A stretch of 64,000 nt of DNA from Algoriphagus alkaliphilus (GTDB lineage Bacteria; Bacteroidota; Bacteroidia; Cytophagales; Cyclobacteriaceae): NCBI RefSeq assembly GCF_900103735.1, contig NZ_FMXE01000013.1, positions 1-64,000 on the forward strand. Reading direction: 5' to 3'. The translations under genes and the position numbers were made by a program. Below, one piece after another: positions 51,465 through 60,066 of the stretch; within the stretch, counting starts at the first letter, position 1, and each line of letters starts with the position of its first letter. The notes beneath the pieces were generated by a model that was not told the DNA's origin, ran no database searches, and was given only the letters and a program-made list of their open reading frames with translations.

Positions 51465-53156
51465 CTATTTCCTTTCGAATATCACTTTCCCATCGATAAT
51501 TGTTGTTGTCACCTTTACTTCATGGATTTTCATCGGGTCTATAATAAAAAGATCTTCGGATAAAACAATCAAGTCAGCCAAGTAACCTTCTTTGATCAGA
51601 CCTTTTCGGTCTTCTTCAAATGAAGAAAAGGCACCTAGGGAGGTATAGGCTTTCAAAGCCTCATATATGCTGATTTTTTCTTTAGGAATCCAAGCGATCT
51701 CCGGAAAACCGAAAGGATCGCGTCGGTTGACAGCCACATGAATGCCTCGGATGGGATCCAGACTTATGCATGCAGGCCAGTCAGAACTAAAAACGAGTTT
51801 TGCGCCACTGGTCAAAATCGAATTCCAAGCAAAGGACCAAGGTATCCTCTCCTCACCGATTGCTTTAGACCAGACACCCACCGTGGCAGGGTCTGCATGA
51901 ATGGGTTGCATACTGGCTACTATCCCTGATGCTGCAAATCGCAGAATATCATCCGGAGATAAGGTTTCGATGTGCTCAATGCGATGCCTTCTTTCCCGGA
52001 AGGAATTCTCATGTACTGCCTTTTCATAGGCGGAAAAGACCTCTCTCACTCCCCGGTCTCCGATGGCATGCGTGTAAAGACGGAAGCCTTTGGCATCTAA
52101 TTCCTTAACCAAGTTCTGATACTTTACAGAGGAAATGTTGAGCATGCCAAGGGCTAGTTCGTCATCGGGTAATAGGTCGGAATAGTGGTCGAGCATCGCT
52201 GCGGTGTGTGACTCGATCACTCCATCGATCATAAACTTGATGGCATCGGCACGTATCCATGGATTTTCAGCACCAAGACTATCTTTTAGAAAATTAAATC
52301 GTGTCAGTTCCTCAGCTGTAGATTTTTCTCCCACCGAAAAAGCGGCAGCATAGCGGATATACAGTTCTCCCTTTTTCATCAAATCAAGATATAGCTTCAA
52401 TTCCTCTTCACTTCCGCTGGCATTCTGAATGCTGGTGATTCCAAGGGAAGCCGCGAGTTCCATCCCCTTTTTGAGGGCATTCATTTTGTCATCGTAGCTG
52501 GGTCCTGGCACTAAGTCTCCGACCAATGCCATAGCGCCTTCTTTGAGTGCGCCCGTGGGATTTCCTTTGGAATCTTTTACCACTTCGCCAAAGCCTTCAA
52601 AAACTGAGGAAGAAGTGATTCCTGCCAGTTCCAATGCTTTTGGGTTGGCATACGCGCTGTGTCCGTCATAGGCACGGAGGAAAATCGGTTTACCGATATC
52701 CAAAGCTTTCATGCTCTGATGATCCGGTAAGCCTGAACTGTAGTAGGTATATTGCCAGCCTCGGCCAGTGATCCAGTCTTTTTCGGGATTTCTTTCAATA
52801 AACGCTTCCGTAATGGAAATGACTTGATCCAGAGAAGTGGTTGCTAATAAATCCACTTGGGTTAAACCCAGTGAACCTCCAAGAAAATGAATATGGGCAT
52901 CGTTAAAGCCGGCAGTGACAAGCTTGCCTTGTAGATCGATAATTTCTGTGTTCGACCCGGCAAGTTCCAAAATCGATTTTGAATCCCCGGTTTTTGAGAT
53001 GTTGTTTCCTCTAATTGCCACAGCTTCCGCAAAGGTGTCCGGTCCTTCTCCTGTCCAGATTTTGCCGTTGGCAAGGATTAGAGTGGGTGGATCAGTTTGG
53101 GATTTGCAATTCCAAAATAAGAGTGGGATTAGCGTAAAAAGGAAAAGGATTCGCAT
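51465..53156 (-). CDS. Exported amidohydrolase (YtcJ-like)
   Basis: 563 residues with lipobox LLFWNC. The amidohydrolase-3 fold shows the metal-binding HxH in GFNDAHIHFLGG, RIEHIETLS (metal ligands) and VFSSDWPACISLDP near the end. The YtcJ group is thought to act on amides or formamides, and its substrates are mostly unknown. It stands alone, with a hairpin before the next gene. Confidence 0.92.
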   Translation of the reverse strand: MRILFLFTLIPLLFWNCKSQTDPPTLILANGKIWTGEGPDTFAEAVAIRGNNISKTGDSKSILELAGSNTEIIDLQGKLVTAGFNDAHIHFLGGSLGLTQVDLLATTSLDQVISITEAFIERNPEKDWITGRGWQYTYYSSGLPDHQSMKALDIGKPIFLRAYDGHSAYANPKALELAGITSSSVFEGFGEVVKDSKGNPTGALKEGAMALVGDLVPGPSYDDKMNALKKGMELAASLGITSIQNASGSEEELKLYLDLMKKGELYIRYAAAFSVGEKSTAEELTRFNFLKDSLGAENPWIRADAIKFMIDGVIESHTAAMLDHYSDLLPDDELALGMLNISSVKYQNLVKELDAKGFRLYTHAIGDRGVREVFSAYEKAVHENSFRERRHRIEHIETLSPDDILRFAASGIVASMQPIHADPATVGVWSKAIGEERIPWSFAWNSILTSGAKLVFSSDWPACISLDPIRGIHVAVNRRDPFGFPEIAWIPKEKISIYEALKAYTSLGAFSSFEEDRKGLIKEGYLADLIVLSEDLFIIDPMKIHEVKVTTTIIDGKVIFERK

Positions 53157-53183
53157 GGACTAAAAGTTGGTATGGTTTTGAAT

Positions 53184-53220
53184 TACTCAAAAAGTATGGG
53201 ACTCCTACACTTTTTGAGTA
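53184..53220. terminator. Perfect 12-bp inverted repeat
   Basis: TACTCAAAAAGT (53184-53195) is the exact reverse complement of ACTTTTTGAGTA (53209-53220), with a 13-base loop. It lies between the DUF4242 gene and the amidohydrolase, both on the minus strand. It may act as a terminator or operator, but has no clear T tail. Confidence 0.65.
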
Positions 53221-53229
53221 AAAATAAAA

Positions 53230-53502
53230 TTATTCAGCCGTGACAGGATCTATCATTGTTTTGACTTCAGCAACGGAATTGGAAGGAAATCCGCCTTGTC
53301 TGGCATGTTCTCTTATCATTTTTTCATTTGGGGCAATGTATACGCAGTAAATTTTATCCCCGGTGACATAGCTGTGAAGCCATTGAATCTCCGGACCCAT
53401 TTTGCTTAGCACACCACAGGAGGTCTGTGATATACCTTTCAATTGCGCAGCGCTGAGATTTCCCGCTCCGGGGATTTCTCGCTCGATGACATACTTTGGC
53501 AT
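53230..53502 (-). CDS. DUF4242-domain protein
   Basis: 90 residues (MPKYVIEREIPGAGNLSAAQLKG, then GPEIQWLHSYVTGDKIYCVYIAPNEKMIREHARQGGFPSNSV). This is the ferredoxin-like DUF4242 fold, whose Streptomyces member is a nickel-binding protein. Function in Bacteroidota is not known. It is a cytoplasmic single gene. Confidence 0.88.
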   Translation of the reverse strand: MPKYVIEREIPGAGNLSAAQLKGISQTSCGVLSKMGPEIQWLHSYVTGDKIYCVYIAPNEKMIREHARQGGFPSNSVAEVKTMIDPVTAE

Positions 53503-53638
53503 ATTAGAGGGATTTTGGGAATACCTACTCGTCAGGCTTTTCGGTTTCGCCCCGTTTTTTTAAGTGGTTTCTGGTTTCCACTTTATTGGATATCCGAATT
53601 TATATAATTAAAAATCAATAAGTTAAAAGTTTATGATT

Positions 53639-54085
53639 CTAGTTTCCTCCTGTAGGGTTCATATTTCGGATAGCTGTGATTTTCCACTGGTTTTTATGAA
53701 AAAGTACTGTAAAACTGCTCCACATGTTTCGCTCGGCCCCGTTGGGACTTTCAATGGTATAGCGGCAGTCTACCAGGGCGATTTTTTCCGATAGAAACTT
53801 GATTTTTTCTACTTTAAGCCTACGACTTCCAGGATTGGATTGGGTGCTGCTTTGCATTCCTTTGAGAGACTCTTCTATTCCAATTCTCCATTCTCCGCTT
53901 GACACCAATTGATCGATGTCATCTGTCAATATCCTTTTAAGTAAAACGGTATCCTGCGTTTCCCTTGCATGAGAATATTGTTCGATCAATTGTTGGATTT
54001 TGACTGCGCCTTCTTTCTGTCCTGTTGTGATTTGGGAGAAAACCAGATTGGGGATAAAAAACAGAAAGAGGAGTAGGGTTTTCAT
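53639..54085 (-). CDS. Exported NTF2-like protein
   Basis: 148 residues. A signal peptide (MKTLLLFLFFIPNLVFS) leads into an NTF2/SnoaL-like fold of the DUF4440 type: IQQLIEQYSHARETQDTVLLKRILTDDIDQL at the start and WSSFTVLFHKNQWKITAIRNM at the end. No catalytic residue stands out. Likely binds a small ligand in the periplasm. Confidence 0.82.
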   Translation of the reverse strand: MKTLLLFLFFIPNLVFSQITTGQKEGAVKIQQLIEQYSHARETQDTVLLKRILTDDIDQLVSSGEWRIGIEESLKGMQSSTQSNPGSRRLKVEKIKFLSEKIALVDCRYTIESPNGAERNMWSSFTVLFHKNQWKITAIRNMNPTGGN

Positions 54086-54344
54086 TTTGTTTTATGAATT
54101 GAGCGAGAGGTAAGTTAATAAAAGATCAGTGGATGTCTTTGGTGTCGTTTTTCTCCCTTTCCATGTGTTGGAATACAAAAGTGAAAAGAGCTCAGAGGCT
54201 TAAATCAATAAACCATTTTTAAATTAGTTATAAAAATAAGATCTCCTCTTGGATAAGAAGTCGTTTTTAGTATTCAAAAAAAGGAACGGTAAGTTTAACC
54301 AAGGTAAATAGAAAAAATAATCAACTTAATACTTATATTTAGCT

Positions 54345-54917
54345 ATGAGAAAAATTGCATCATTTTATGTTCTTACCCTTATTTTCCTGATTGGTTGTCA
54401 GGAAGAAGAAAAACCTGATGGTCCTTATGGTGTATATGTCGTAGAATCCATAACTACAGCTATTCCGGTAGATTTCACAAATTCAGGTGAGCAAACCACC
54501 GAGCACATACCTAAATTTTCATGGTGTGGTACAGGGAGATTTTCTATTGAATGGCGACTGAATAAGCAAACTCCTGTTATGGATTTTAAAACGTTTACAT
54601 TTTTGGATCGGGTGGATAAAATTACAAATGAGGTGGAAATTATCAGGGGATGTGGATTTAACCGGAGAATTGTAGCGCTCAAAGAAAATGGTGAGCTGGA
54701 ATTGAATTTTTTCGGAGATATGGGAATTTGGTCAAATAACCCAAAGCAAATTGATTTTAAATTTGAGATTAGGAGATTAGAATATTTTCCAGACGATAAA
54801 TCCATTCGGATGGTGACTTATCAGCAGTTGTATGACTTTTTTTTAGAAGAATATATTGAAACTGAAATGACCTATTTGTTTGCCTATGAGGGGCCATTTA
54901 TTGTTTTTTCAAATTAG
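54345..54917 (+). CDS. Hypothetical lipoprotein
   Basis: 190 residues. Lipobox LIGC after MRKIASFYVLTLIF. The mature part is beta-rich (YGVYVVESITTAIPVDF, then RFSIEWRLNKQTPVMDFKTFTFLDRVDKI and GMTYLFAYEG-like end). Two Cys (WCGTGRF and IRGCGFN) may pair. I do not recognise a family. It ends before the redox operon on the opposite strand. Confidence 0.75.
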   Translation: MRKIASFYVLTLIFLIGCQEEEKPDGPYGVYVVESITTAIPVDFTNSGEQTTEHIPKFSWCGTGRFSIEWRLNKQTPVMDFKTFTFLDRVDKITNEVEIIRGCGFNRRIVALKENGELELNFFGDMGIWSNNPKQIDFKFEIRRLEYFPDDKSIRMVTYQQLYDFFLEEYIETEMTYLFAYEGPFIVFSN

Positions 54918-54999
54918 ACAAATTAAAAAACCACTCGACTCCGAATGGTTTCAATCTCAAATTCTTGTGCTGAGCGAAGTAGAAGCATCAAATTTCAAA

Positions 55000-55323
55000 T
55001 CAAACTACATCTTCCCCTCTCAACCTCAGCACTGCACCATCGAGAATATCTTCGATGCGTATTTGGCAAGCGAGTCGGGAAGTAGGGAAGTATTCCGGTA
55101 GGTTTTCCAGCTGATCCAATTCTATGTCAGTCGCGTGACCAAGTCCATCTTTTCCTTCCAATATTTCCACATGGCAGGTAGCGCAAAGGGCCATTCCGCC
55201 ACAAGTCGCCAAAACGGGGTATTCAGATGCCTTCAGGATTTCCATCAGGCTGAAACCCATGTCGTCCGGGGCTTCGATGTCTTGACGATTGCCGTCTTGG
55301 TCTTCTACAGTAAATTTGATCAT
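55000..55323 (-). CDS. [2Fe-2S] ferredoxin
   Basis: 107 residues with the plant/adrenodoxin-type cluster motif: Cys residues in ATCGGMALCATCHVEI and a fourth in RLACQIRIE. The spacing is C-x5-C-x2-C then C after about 36 residues, as in adrenodoxin-type ferredoxins. It transfers one electron between a reductase and its partner enzyme. The ferredoxin reductase gene is 15 bases upstream on the same strand, so the two form a redox chain. Confidence 0.93.
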   Translation of the reverse strand: MIKFTVEDQDGNRQDIEAPDDMGFSLMEILKASEYPVLATCGGMALCATCHVEILEGKDGLGHATDIELDQLENLPEYFPTSRLACQIRIEDILDGAVLRLRGEDVV

Positions 55324-55337
55324 GGCGGGGGGTGGGG

Positions 55338-56354
55338 TTAGAATGCGTTGACGCCGTTTACGGTGGTATATTTGAAGCTCAATTTTTGATCCGGATACAC
55401 GTATTTAAATGCTGAGTGCATCATGATTGCGGCTTCATGGAATCCGCATAGAATCAGCTTCAACTTACCCGGGTAGGTATTGATGTCGCCAATGGCATAG
55501 ATCCGCTCTACTCCTGTGGAATAGTCACGGGTATCGACTTCAATTGCGTTTTTGTCAATACTGAGTCCCCAATCAGCAATTGGTCCCAGCTTTGGACTCA
55601 ATCCGAACAATGGAATCAGGTAATCTGCTTCCAGAGTCATGTCCTGCTTCCATTTGTCCTCAAGGATTACTTTTTCAAGTTTTCCGTTTCCGTTCACTTC
55701 TTTCAGATTGGCGGAAAGTATCAGGTCGATTTTACCCCGGTTTGCTAGGTCAAACACCTTGGCGGCAGAATCCGGAGTACCACGGAAAGTCTCATTTCTA
55801 TGTACCAGTGTAACACGTTTTGCCACCTTAGCTAAGTAGATTGACCAATCCAAAGCGGAATCCCCCCCTCCTGCAATGACCACATTTTTGTCACGGAATG
55901 TTTCGGGATTTTTCACCATATAAGTAATCCCTTTTCCCTCATAGGTTTCCAGATTGGTGAGGACTGGCTTTCTTGGCTCGAAACAACCCAATCCTCCGGC
56001 GATGATGATGACTTGGGCATGCACATGAGTTTTGTCACTTGTGGTTACCACAAAACTCCCGTCCGCCTGTCTATCGATGTGATCCACACGCTCACCGAGG
56101 GTGAAGGTGGGCTGGAATGGCTTGGCCTGTTCCATCAGATTGTCCACCAGATCCTGTGCTTTTACCTCTGGATATCCCGGGATATCATAAATCGGCTTTT
56201 GGGGGTAGATCTCCGATAGCTGACCTCCCACTTGTGGCAAGGCATCGATCAGGTGGCAACGCATCTTGAGCAATCCTGCTTCAAAAACAGCAAAAAGCCC
56301 CACAGGGCCAGCTCCTATGATACAGAGGTCGGTATGGATTGTGTTTGTATTCAT
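55338..56354 (-). CDS. Ferredoxin--NADP+ reductase (thioredoxin reductase-like)
   Basis: 338 residues. FAD motif IIGAGPVGLFAVFEAGLLKMRC at the start; NAD(P) motif NVVIAGGGDSALDWSIYLAK in the middle, and a C-terminal YAIGDINTYPGKLKLILCGFHEAA for FAD. There is no CxxC redox pair, so it belongs to the ferredoxin reductase type 2 group, not thioredoxin reductase. It reduces the ferredoxin encoded just downstream. It is probably transcribed after the MarR gene upstream. Confidence 0.93.
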   Translation of the reverse strand: MNTNTIHTDLCIIGAGPVGLFAVFEAGLLKMRCHLIDALPQVGGQLSEIYPQKPIYDIPGYPEVKAQDLVDNLMEQAKPFQPTFTLGERVDHIDRQADGSFVVTTSDKTHVHAQVIIIAGGLGCFEPRKPVLTNLETYEGKGITYMVKNPETFRDKNVVIAGGGDSALDWSIYLAKVAKRVTLVHRNETFRGTPDSAAKVFDLANRGKIDLILSANLKEVNGNGKLEKVILEDKWKQDMTLEADYLIPLFGLSPKLGPIADWGLSIDKNAIEVDTRDYSTGVERIYAIGDINTYPGKLKLILCGFHEAAIMMHSAFKYVYPDQKLSFKYTTVNGVNAF

Positions 56355-56405
56355 GGCTTTTTGGGTTTAACCCATGTAAATTCCAAAATGTTCGTACAAA
56401 TATAA

Positions 56406-56417
56406 TTAGTACACTAA
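56406..56417. promoter_or_regulatory. Candidate MarR operator before the reductase
   Basis: TTAGTACACTAA is a palindrome with arms TTAGT and ACTAA. It lies 7-18 bases downstream of the MarR stop and 50 bases upstream of the reductase start. Its sequence is of a type bound by MarR proteins, but there is no direct proof. Confidence 0.4.
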
Positions 56418-56423
56418 ATACTT

Positions 56424-56873
56424 TTATTCCTCGCCAATCTGGCAATCCAAATTTTGATAAATGGTATCAAGAATTCGTTTAAACTCCTCAAAATCTCTGG
56501 TGGTAAGGTTTTCCCAAGCCTTTTCTCGAATTTCGAGGATTTTAGGTTTGAGTGCCGAGACCTTAGCTGATCCAGACTCAGTGAGTAGAAGTTGAAAGCT
56601 CCTCCGGTCTTGAGGATGTGGAACGCGTTCTACATATCCTTTTTTACAAAGAAGGTCAATGATACGTGTGAGGGTAGGATGATCTTTGAATACCAGATTA
56701 GCCAATTCCGTTTGGCTCAACAGTTCGTTTTCAGAAAGGTTTTTCAATACTAACCATTGATCCACAGTGACGTCAAATTCCCCTGTTTTGAACTGATGCT
56801 GGGCATATTGCTTTACCTTACGAGCCGTACGGTCGAGCAGGAAAGAGTATTTCGCGAAAAGTTCTTGTGTCAT
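56424..56873 (-). CDS. MarR-family regulator
   Basis: 149 residues with the MarR winged helix: QWLVLKNLSENELLSQTELANLVFKDHPTLTRIIDLLCKKGYVERVPHPQDRRSFQLLLT. The DxR-x-R wing motif (DRRS) is present. It heads the unit with the ferredoxin reductase and ferredoxin genes. MarR proteins usually repress genes for stress response or aromatic and redox metabolism. The ligand is not known. Confidence 0.9.
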   Translation of the reverse strand: MTQELFAKYSFLLDRTARKVKQYAQHQFKTGEFDVTVDQWLVLKNLSENELLSQTELANLVFKDHPTLTRIIDLLCKKGYVERVPHPQDRRSFQLLLTESGSAKVSALKPKILEIREKAWENLTTRDFEEFKRILDTIYQNLDCQIGEE

Positions 56874-57088
56874 ACCAATAGTTAGTATGACAAATATAAA
56901 AATTATTCTTTCAAAAATGATTAAAGTCTATAAAAACTATAGGGTAAAAAATTTATGATGGGGATAAATGAAAACCATTCTGGAATTTAAGCTGTTTAAA
57001 AGAAATTATTCCATGTATTTTTGATGTGCTTAACACACCTGATTTGACTCTTTTCCCCAAGAGTCATTGCTTGATTAACTAAACTCAC

Positions 57089-57355
57089 ATGAATTGGAAC
57101 TCAGTCATAGATAAGGCGCTTGAGGTCTTGAGAACATCAGATCGGGGGTATGTATTGATGGATATGTACAATAACATCCTCAGTCCCGAAGAGGCTGCTT
57201 TCAAAAAAATTAAAGTCACACCGTACAATGCACTAAAGTTTATTCATACCCAATTCTCCTCCATGGGATTGGATATTTCTGACAAAAATGTGAGAATCAA
57301 GTTGATTGCCTTGCTGGAAGAATTTGAACGGCTACAAAAAGAAAGAATCAAATAG
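57089..57355 (+). CDS. Hypothetical helical protein
   Basis: 88 residues, mostly helical and charged (WNSVIDKALEVLRTSDRGYVLMDMYNNILSPEEAAFKKIKV to LIALLEEFERLQKERIK). No motif is recognised. The 3' end is shared with a hairpin that also ends the opposite-strand basic gene. It is probably real because of the codon pattern and the 215-base leader before it. Confidence 0.65.
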   Translation: MNWNSVIDKALEVLRTSDRGYVLMDMYNNILSPEEAAFKKIKVTPYNALKFIHTQFSSMGLDISDKNVRIKLIALLEEFERLQKERIK

Positions 57356-57382
57356 ATGCTTTGAAGCAGGAAACTTTTATCG

Positions 57383-57408
57383 AAAAAAAGGCGACCACTG
57401 GCCGCCTT
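57383..57408 (-). terminator. Bidirectional hairpin terminator
   Basis: AAGGCG pairs with CGCCTT. On the minus strand the stem is followed by a run of seven T. It ends the 47-residue gene and may also serve the convergent hypothetical gene. Confidence 0.75.
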
Positions 57409-57431
57409 CATATCTTTTAAAAGACTGTCAA

Positions 57432-57575
57432 TTACTTAGCAAAAGAAGCTTTTAGAGCCTCAACGTCTACGTTTTTGATTACAGGCTTCGCACACAACTG
57501 CTTGATTTTGATCACGCGAGCGGTCTGACCTTGTCTTTTTCTTTTAAGTTTTCTTTTGAGTGTAGTTACAGCCAT
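57432..57575 (-). CDS. 47-residue basic protein, possibly ribosome- or RNA-associated
   Basis: The minus strand from an ATG at 57575 encodes MAVTTLKRKLKRKRQGQTAR, on to VIKIKQLCAKPVIKNVDVEALKASFAK and a stop at 57432. It is 47 residues, with 14 Lys or Arg in the first half. Its own hairpin terminator follows at 57383-57408. The composition is like small ribosomal proteins, and Bacteroidota ribosomes do carry lineage-specific small proteins. I do not have a family match, so a ribosomal role is inferred. Confidence 0.75.
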   Translation of the reverse strand: MAVTTLKRKLKRKRQGQTARVIKIKQLCAKPVIKNVDVEALKASFAK

Positions 57576-57741
57576 GGACGTATATTTTTAATATTTTTGA
57601 TTCAAAACGAAGCGCAAAAGTAAGGAAACAATTCTTTTCTGCCTACAAATCTTCTTATTTTATTCCATAGTAAATTAATCAATCGGGCAGTCCTTTACTG
57701 ATTTTTAAATAAATTTGACGACCAATCACCTGAATTCACTC

Positions 57742-59103
57742 ATGCAAAAACCGAGTTTGCCAAAAGGAACCCGAGATTTTGGACCATTGCAGATGGCCCG
57801 TAGAACCTTCATTTTGGACACCATAAGGGATACCTTCCAATTATTTGGCTACCAGCAAATCGAGACTCCGGCCATGGAAAATCTCAATACGCTGACCGGT
57901 AAATATGGTGATGAGGGAGATCAGTTACTCTTCAAAATCCTGAACAGTGGTGATCTTTTGAAAGATGTAACTACAGCTGATTTAGACAAGGGACCCGGAG
58001 CAGTTTTGAATAAAGTTTCGGAAAAAGGACTTAGATACGATCTGACGGTTCCTTTTGCAAGATATGTGGTGATGAATAGAAATGAGTTGACATTCCCTTT
58101 CAAGCGCTATCAAATTCAGCCAGTCTGGAGAGCAGATCGTCCTCAGAAAGGCCGTTACCGCGAATTTTATCAGTGCGACGCTGATGTGGTGGGAACAGAC
58201 AGCTTGGTGTGTGAAGCAGAGATCGTCTTGATGATACGTCGTGTTTTTGAAAATCTGGGGCTCAGGGAATATAGTATCAAAATCAACAACCGGAAAATTC
58301 TGACCGGTATAGCTGAAGCCATCGGTGAGGTAGGAAAAGAAGGGCCGCTCTGTGTGGCTATTGATAAATTGGATAAGATTGGCTGGGAAAAAGTAAAGGA
58401 AGAACTCTTACAACGAGGTTTCGGACAAAAATCAATCGAAAGTTTAGCCCCTTTGGTTTCCCTGGAAAGTGATATGAAGCGTAAGCTGAATTTTTTGAAA
58501 CTCTTTCTGAAAAACTCAGAAGTAGGATTGAAAGGGGTGGAGGAATTGGAAGGGGCCTTCGGGATTCTCTCTCAAATGGGAGAAAATCTGGATCATATTG
58601 ACTTTGATATCATGCTTGCCCGGGGTCTCTCTTATTACACGGGAGCAATTTTTGAGGTGAAAGTTCACCATGTTTCCATAGGATCTGTGAGTGGTGGAGG
58701 GAGATATGATAATCTGACCGGAGTATTTGGACTTCCGGGTGTTTCAGGCGTGGGTTTCTCCTTTGGGGTGGATCGATTGTATGATGTGTTGGATGAGTTG
58801 AAGGCATTCCCAAAAGAGAGTCATACCAGTACCCGAATACTGTTGACCTATTTTGACCAGAAGGGTTTTGAATATGCTTTGGGTTTGCTCAGTCAATTCC
58901 GTAACGCAGGGATTAAGACTGAGATTTACCCCAATCAAACGAAAATTCAAAAGCAGTTTGAATTTGCCAATAAAAAAGAAATTCCATTTGTGGGAATTTG
59001 CGGTGAAGAGGAACTTAAAGCAGGAATAATCTCCGTAAAAAATATGGTTACAGGGGATCAGCAAAGGTTGGATATTTCTAAAGCTATAGTTTTACTGTCC
59101 TAA
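57742..59103 (+). CDS. hisS: Histidyl-tRNA synthetase
   Basis: 453 residues from the ATG at 57742 (MQKPSLPKGTRDFGPLQM). A TTG start at 57715 is possible but the conserved PKGTRD motif favours the ATG. Class II motifs: motif 1 around FQLFGYQQIETPAME, motif 2 in RYQIQPVWRADRPQKGRYREFYQCDADVVG, motif 3 in GGRYDNLTGVFG and GVGFSFGVDRL. It charges tRNA-His. Its last four bases overlap the convergent hypothetical gene. Confidence 0.97.
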   Translation: MQKPSLPKGTRDFGPLQMARRTFILDTIRDTFQLFGYQQIETPAMENLNTLTGKYGDEGDQLLFKILNSGDLLKDVTTADLDKGPGAVLNKVSEKGLRYDLTVPFARYVVMNRNELTFPFKRYQIQPVWRADRPQKGRYREFYQCDADVVGTDSLVCEAEIVLMIRRVFENLGLREYSIKINNRKILTGIAEAIGEVGKEGPLCVAIDKLDKIGWEKVKEELLQRGFGQKSIESLAPLVSLESDMKRKLNFLKLFLKNSEVGLKGVEELEGAFGILSQMGENLDHIDFDIMLARGLSYYTGAIFEVKVHHVSIGSVSGGGRYDNLTGVFGLPGVSGVGFSFGVDRLYDVLDELKAFPKESHTSTRILLTYFDQKGFEYALGLLSQFRNAGIKTEIYPNQTKIQKQFEFANKKEIPFVGICGEEELKAGIISVKNMVTGDQQRLDISKAIVLLS

Positions 59104-59381
59104 TCGACCTGAAGAATGGATCGGATAGGAAGAAAAACACCTCCTTTCAATGACACAAAACTATTTCCAACAGCCCAAACTGTTGTTTCAACCATGTAAA
59201 TCTGCTGATCCGCAGCTTCAAATGTGATTTTGACTTTAGTGTGAAGTAAATTTCCCAAGGTTTGAGATCTGTAGAGGTCTGCCATTCGTTTTTTCTGCCC
59301 ATTAGGATCAGGAATTACTTCGGCTATTGAAAAACTCAAGTTTGAAATATTTTCTTTCTCGATGGTGAGTATGGTTTTCAT
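59100..59381 (-). CDS. Hypothetical small protein
   Basis: 93 residues from the ATG at 59381 (MKTILTIEKENISNLSFSIAEVI); an earlier ATG at 59402 is less likely. Mostly beta strands (HTKVKITFEAADQQIYMVETTVWAVGNSFVSLKGGVFLPI). This looks like the small conserved 'TIL-TIEKE' proteins encoded alone in many Bacteroidota. Function unknown. It overlaps the end of hisS by four bases. Confidence 0.75.
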   Translation of the reverse strand: MKTILTIEKENISNLSFSIAEVIPDPNGQKKRMADLYRSQTLGNLLHTKVKITFEAADQQIYMVETTVWAVGNSFVSLKGGVFLPIRSILQVD

Positions 59382-59573
59382 GACTTTGTCCGGGTTAGTC
59401 ACTTATTTGTACTTGATAAGTATTATAAAAGTTACCCAAGAAATCTAAATGAATTTGAAAAACAATGAGTAATAGTTTTTGAAATAGCGTTAGTTAACTT
59501 GTGGAGTCAAATCTGGCATAAAGAATAGTCAATTATTGAATTGTAAATCCATTAAAAATAAAATTGAAAAGAT

Positions 59574-59909
59574 ATGTTTGATATCATGGGAATGATGGGC
59601 AAAGTAAAGGAAGCCCAAGCGAAGATTAAAGAAACTCAGGCGCGGCTGGTGCATTTGACTGCCGAGGGAGAAGCCGGTGCAGGGATGGTCAAAGTTCTGG
59701 TCAATGGGGACCGAAAAGTGATGAAAATCGAGATGGATGAATCCCTAGTGACACCAAATGACAAAGAAATGCTGAGCGATTTGATCGTAGCAGCGACCAA
59801 TAAAGCCATGGAGGCGATAGATGTGAAGATCAAAGCTGAAATGAAAGTGGCTACCGAGGGAATGATCCCCAACATACCCGGAATGGACTTGGGCAGCATG
59901 TTCGGATGA
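59574..59909 (+). CDS. YbaB/EbfC-family nucleoid protein
   Basis: 111 residues. The first half is a long helix (MGKVKEAQAKIKETQARLVHLTAEGE), then a beta core (GMVKVLVNGDRKVMKIEMDESLV) and a final helix. This is the YbaB/EbfC fold, a DNA-binding nucleoid-associated protein that acts as a dimer. The typical partners recR and dnaX are not adjacent here. Confidence 0.9.
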   Translation: MFDIMGMMGKVKEAQAKIKETQARLVHLTAEGEAGAGMVKVLVNGDRKVMKIEMDESLVTPNDKEMLSDLIVAATNKAMEAIDVKIKAEMKVATEGMIPNIPGMDLGSMFG

Positions 59910-60066
59910 AAGGCCCATTAGAAAACGTCCTCACATAGGAGCATAATTAACCGGGACTTTCCACCTATCTGGCCGGTAGGTATGACCAACCAATTAAAAA
60001 AAAACACAAATCCATTTAACTCGAGCCTGCCTGGGCTAATAGCCATTGTTAAGTAAATTTGATCCT

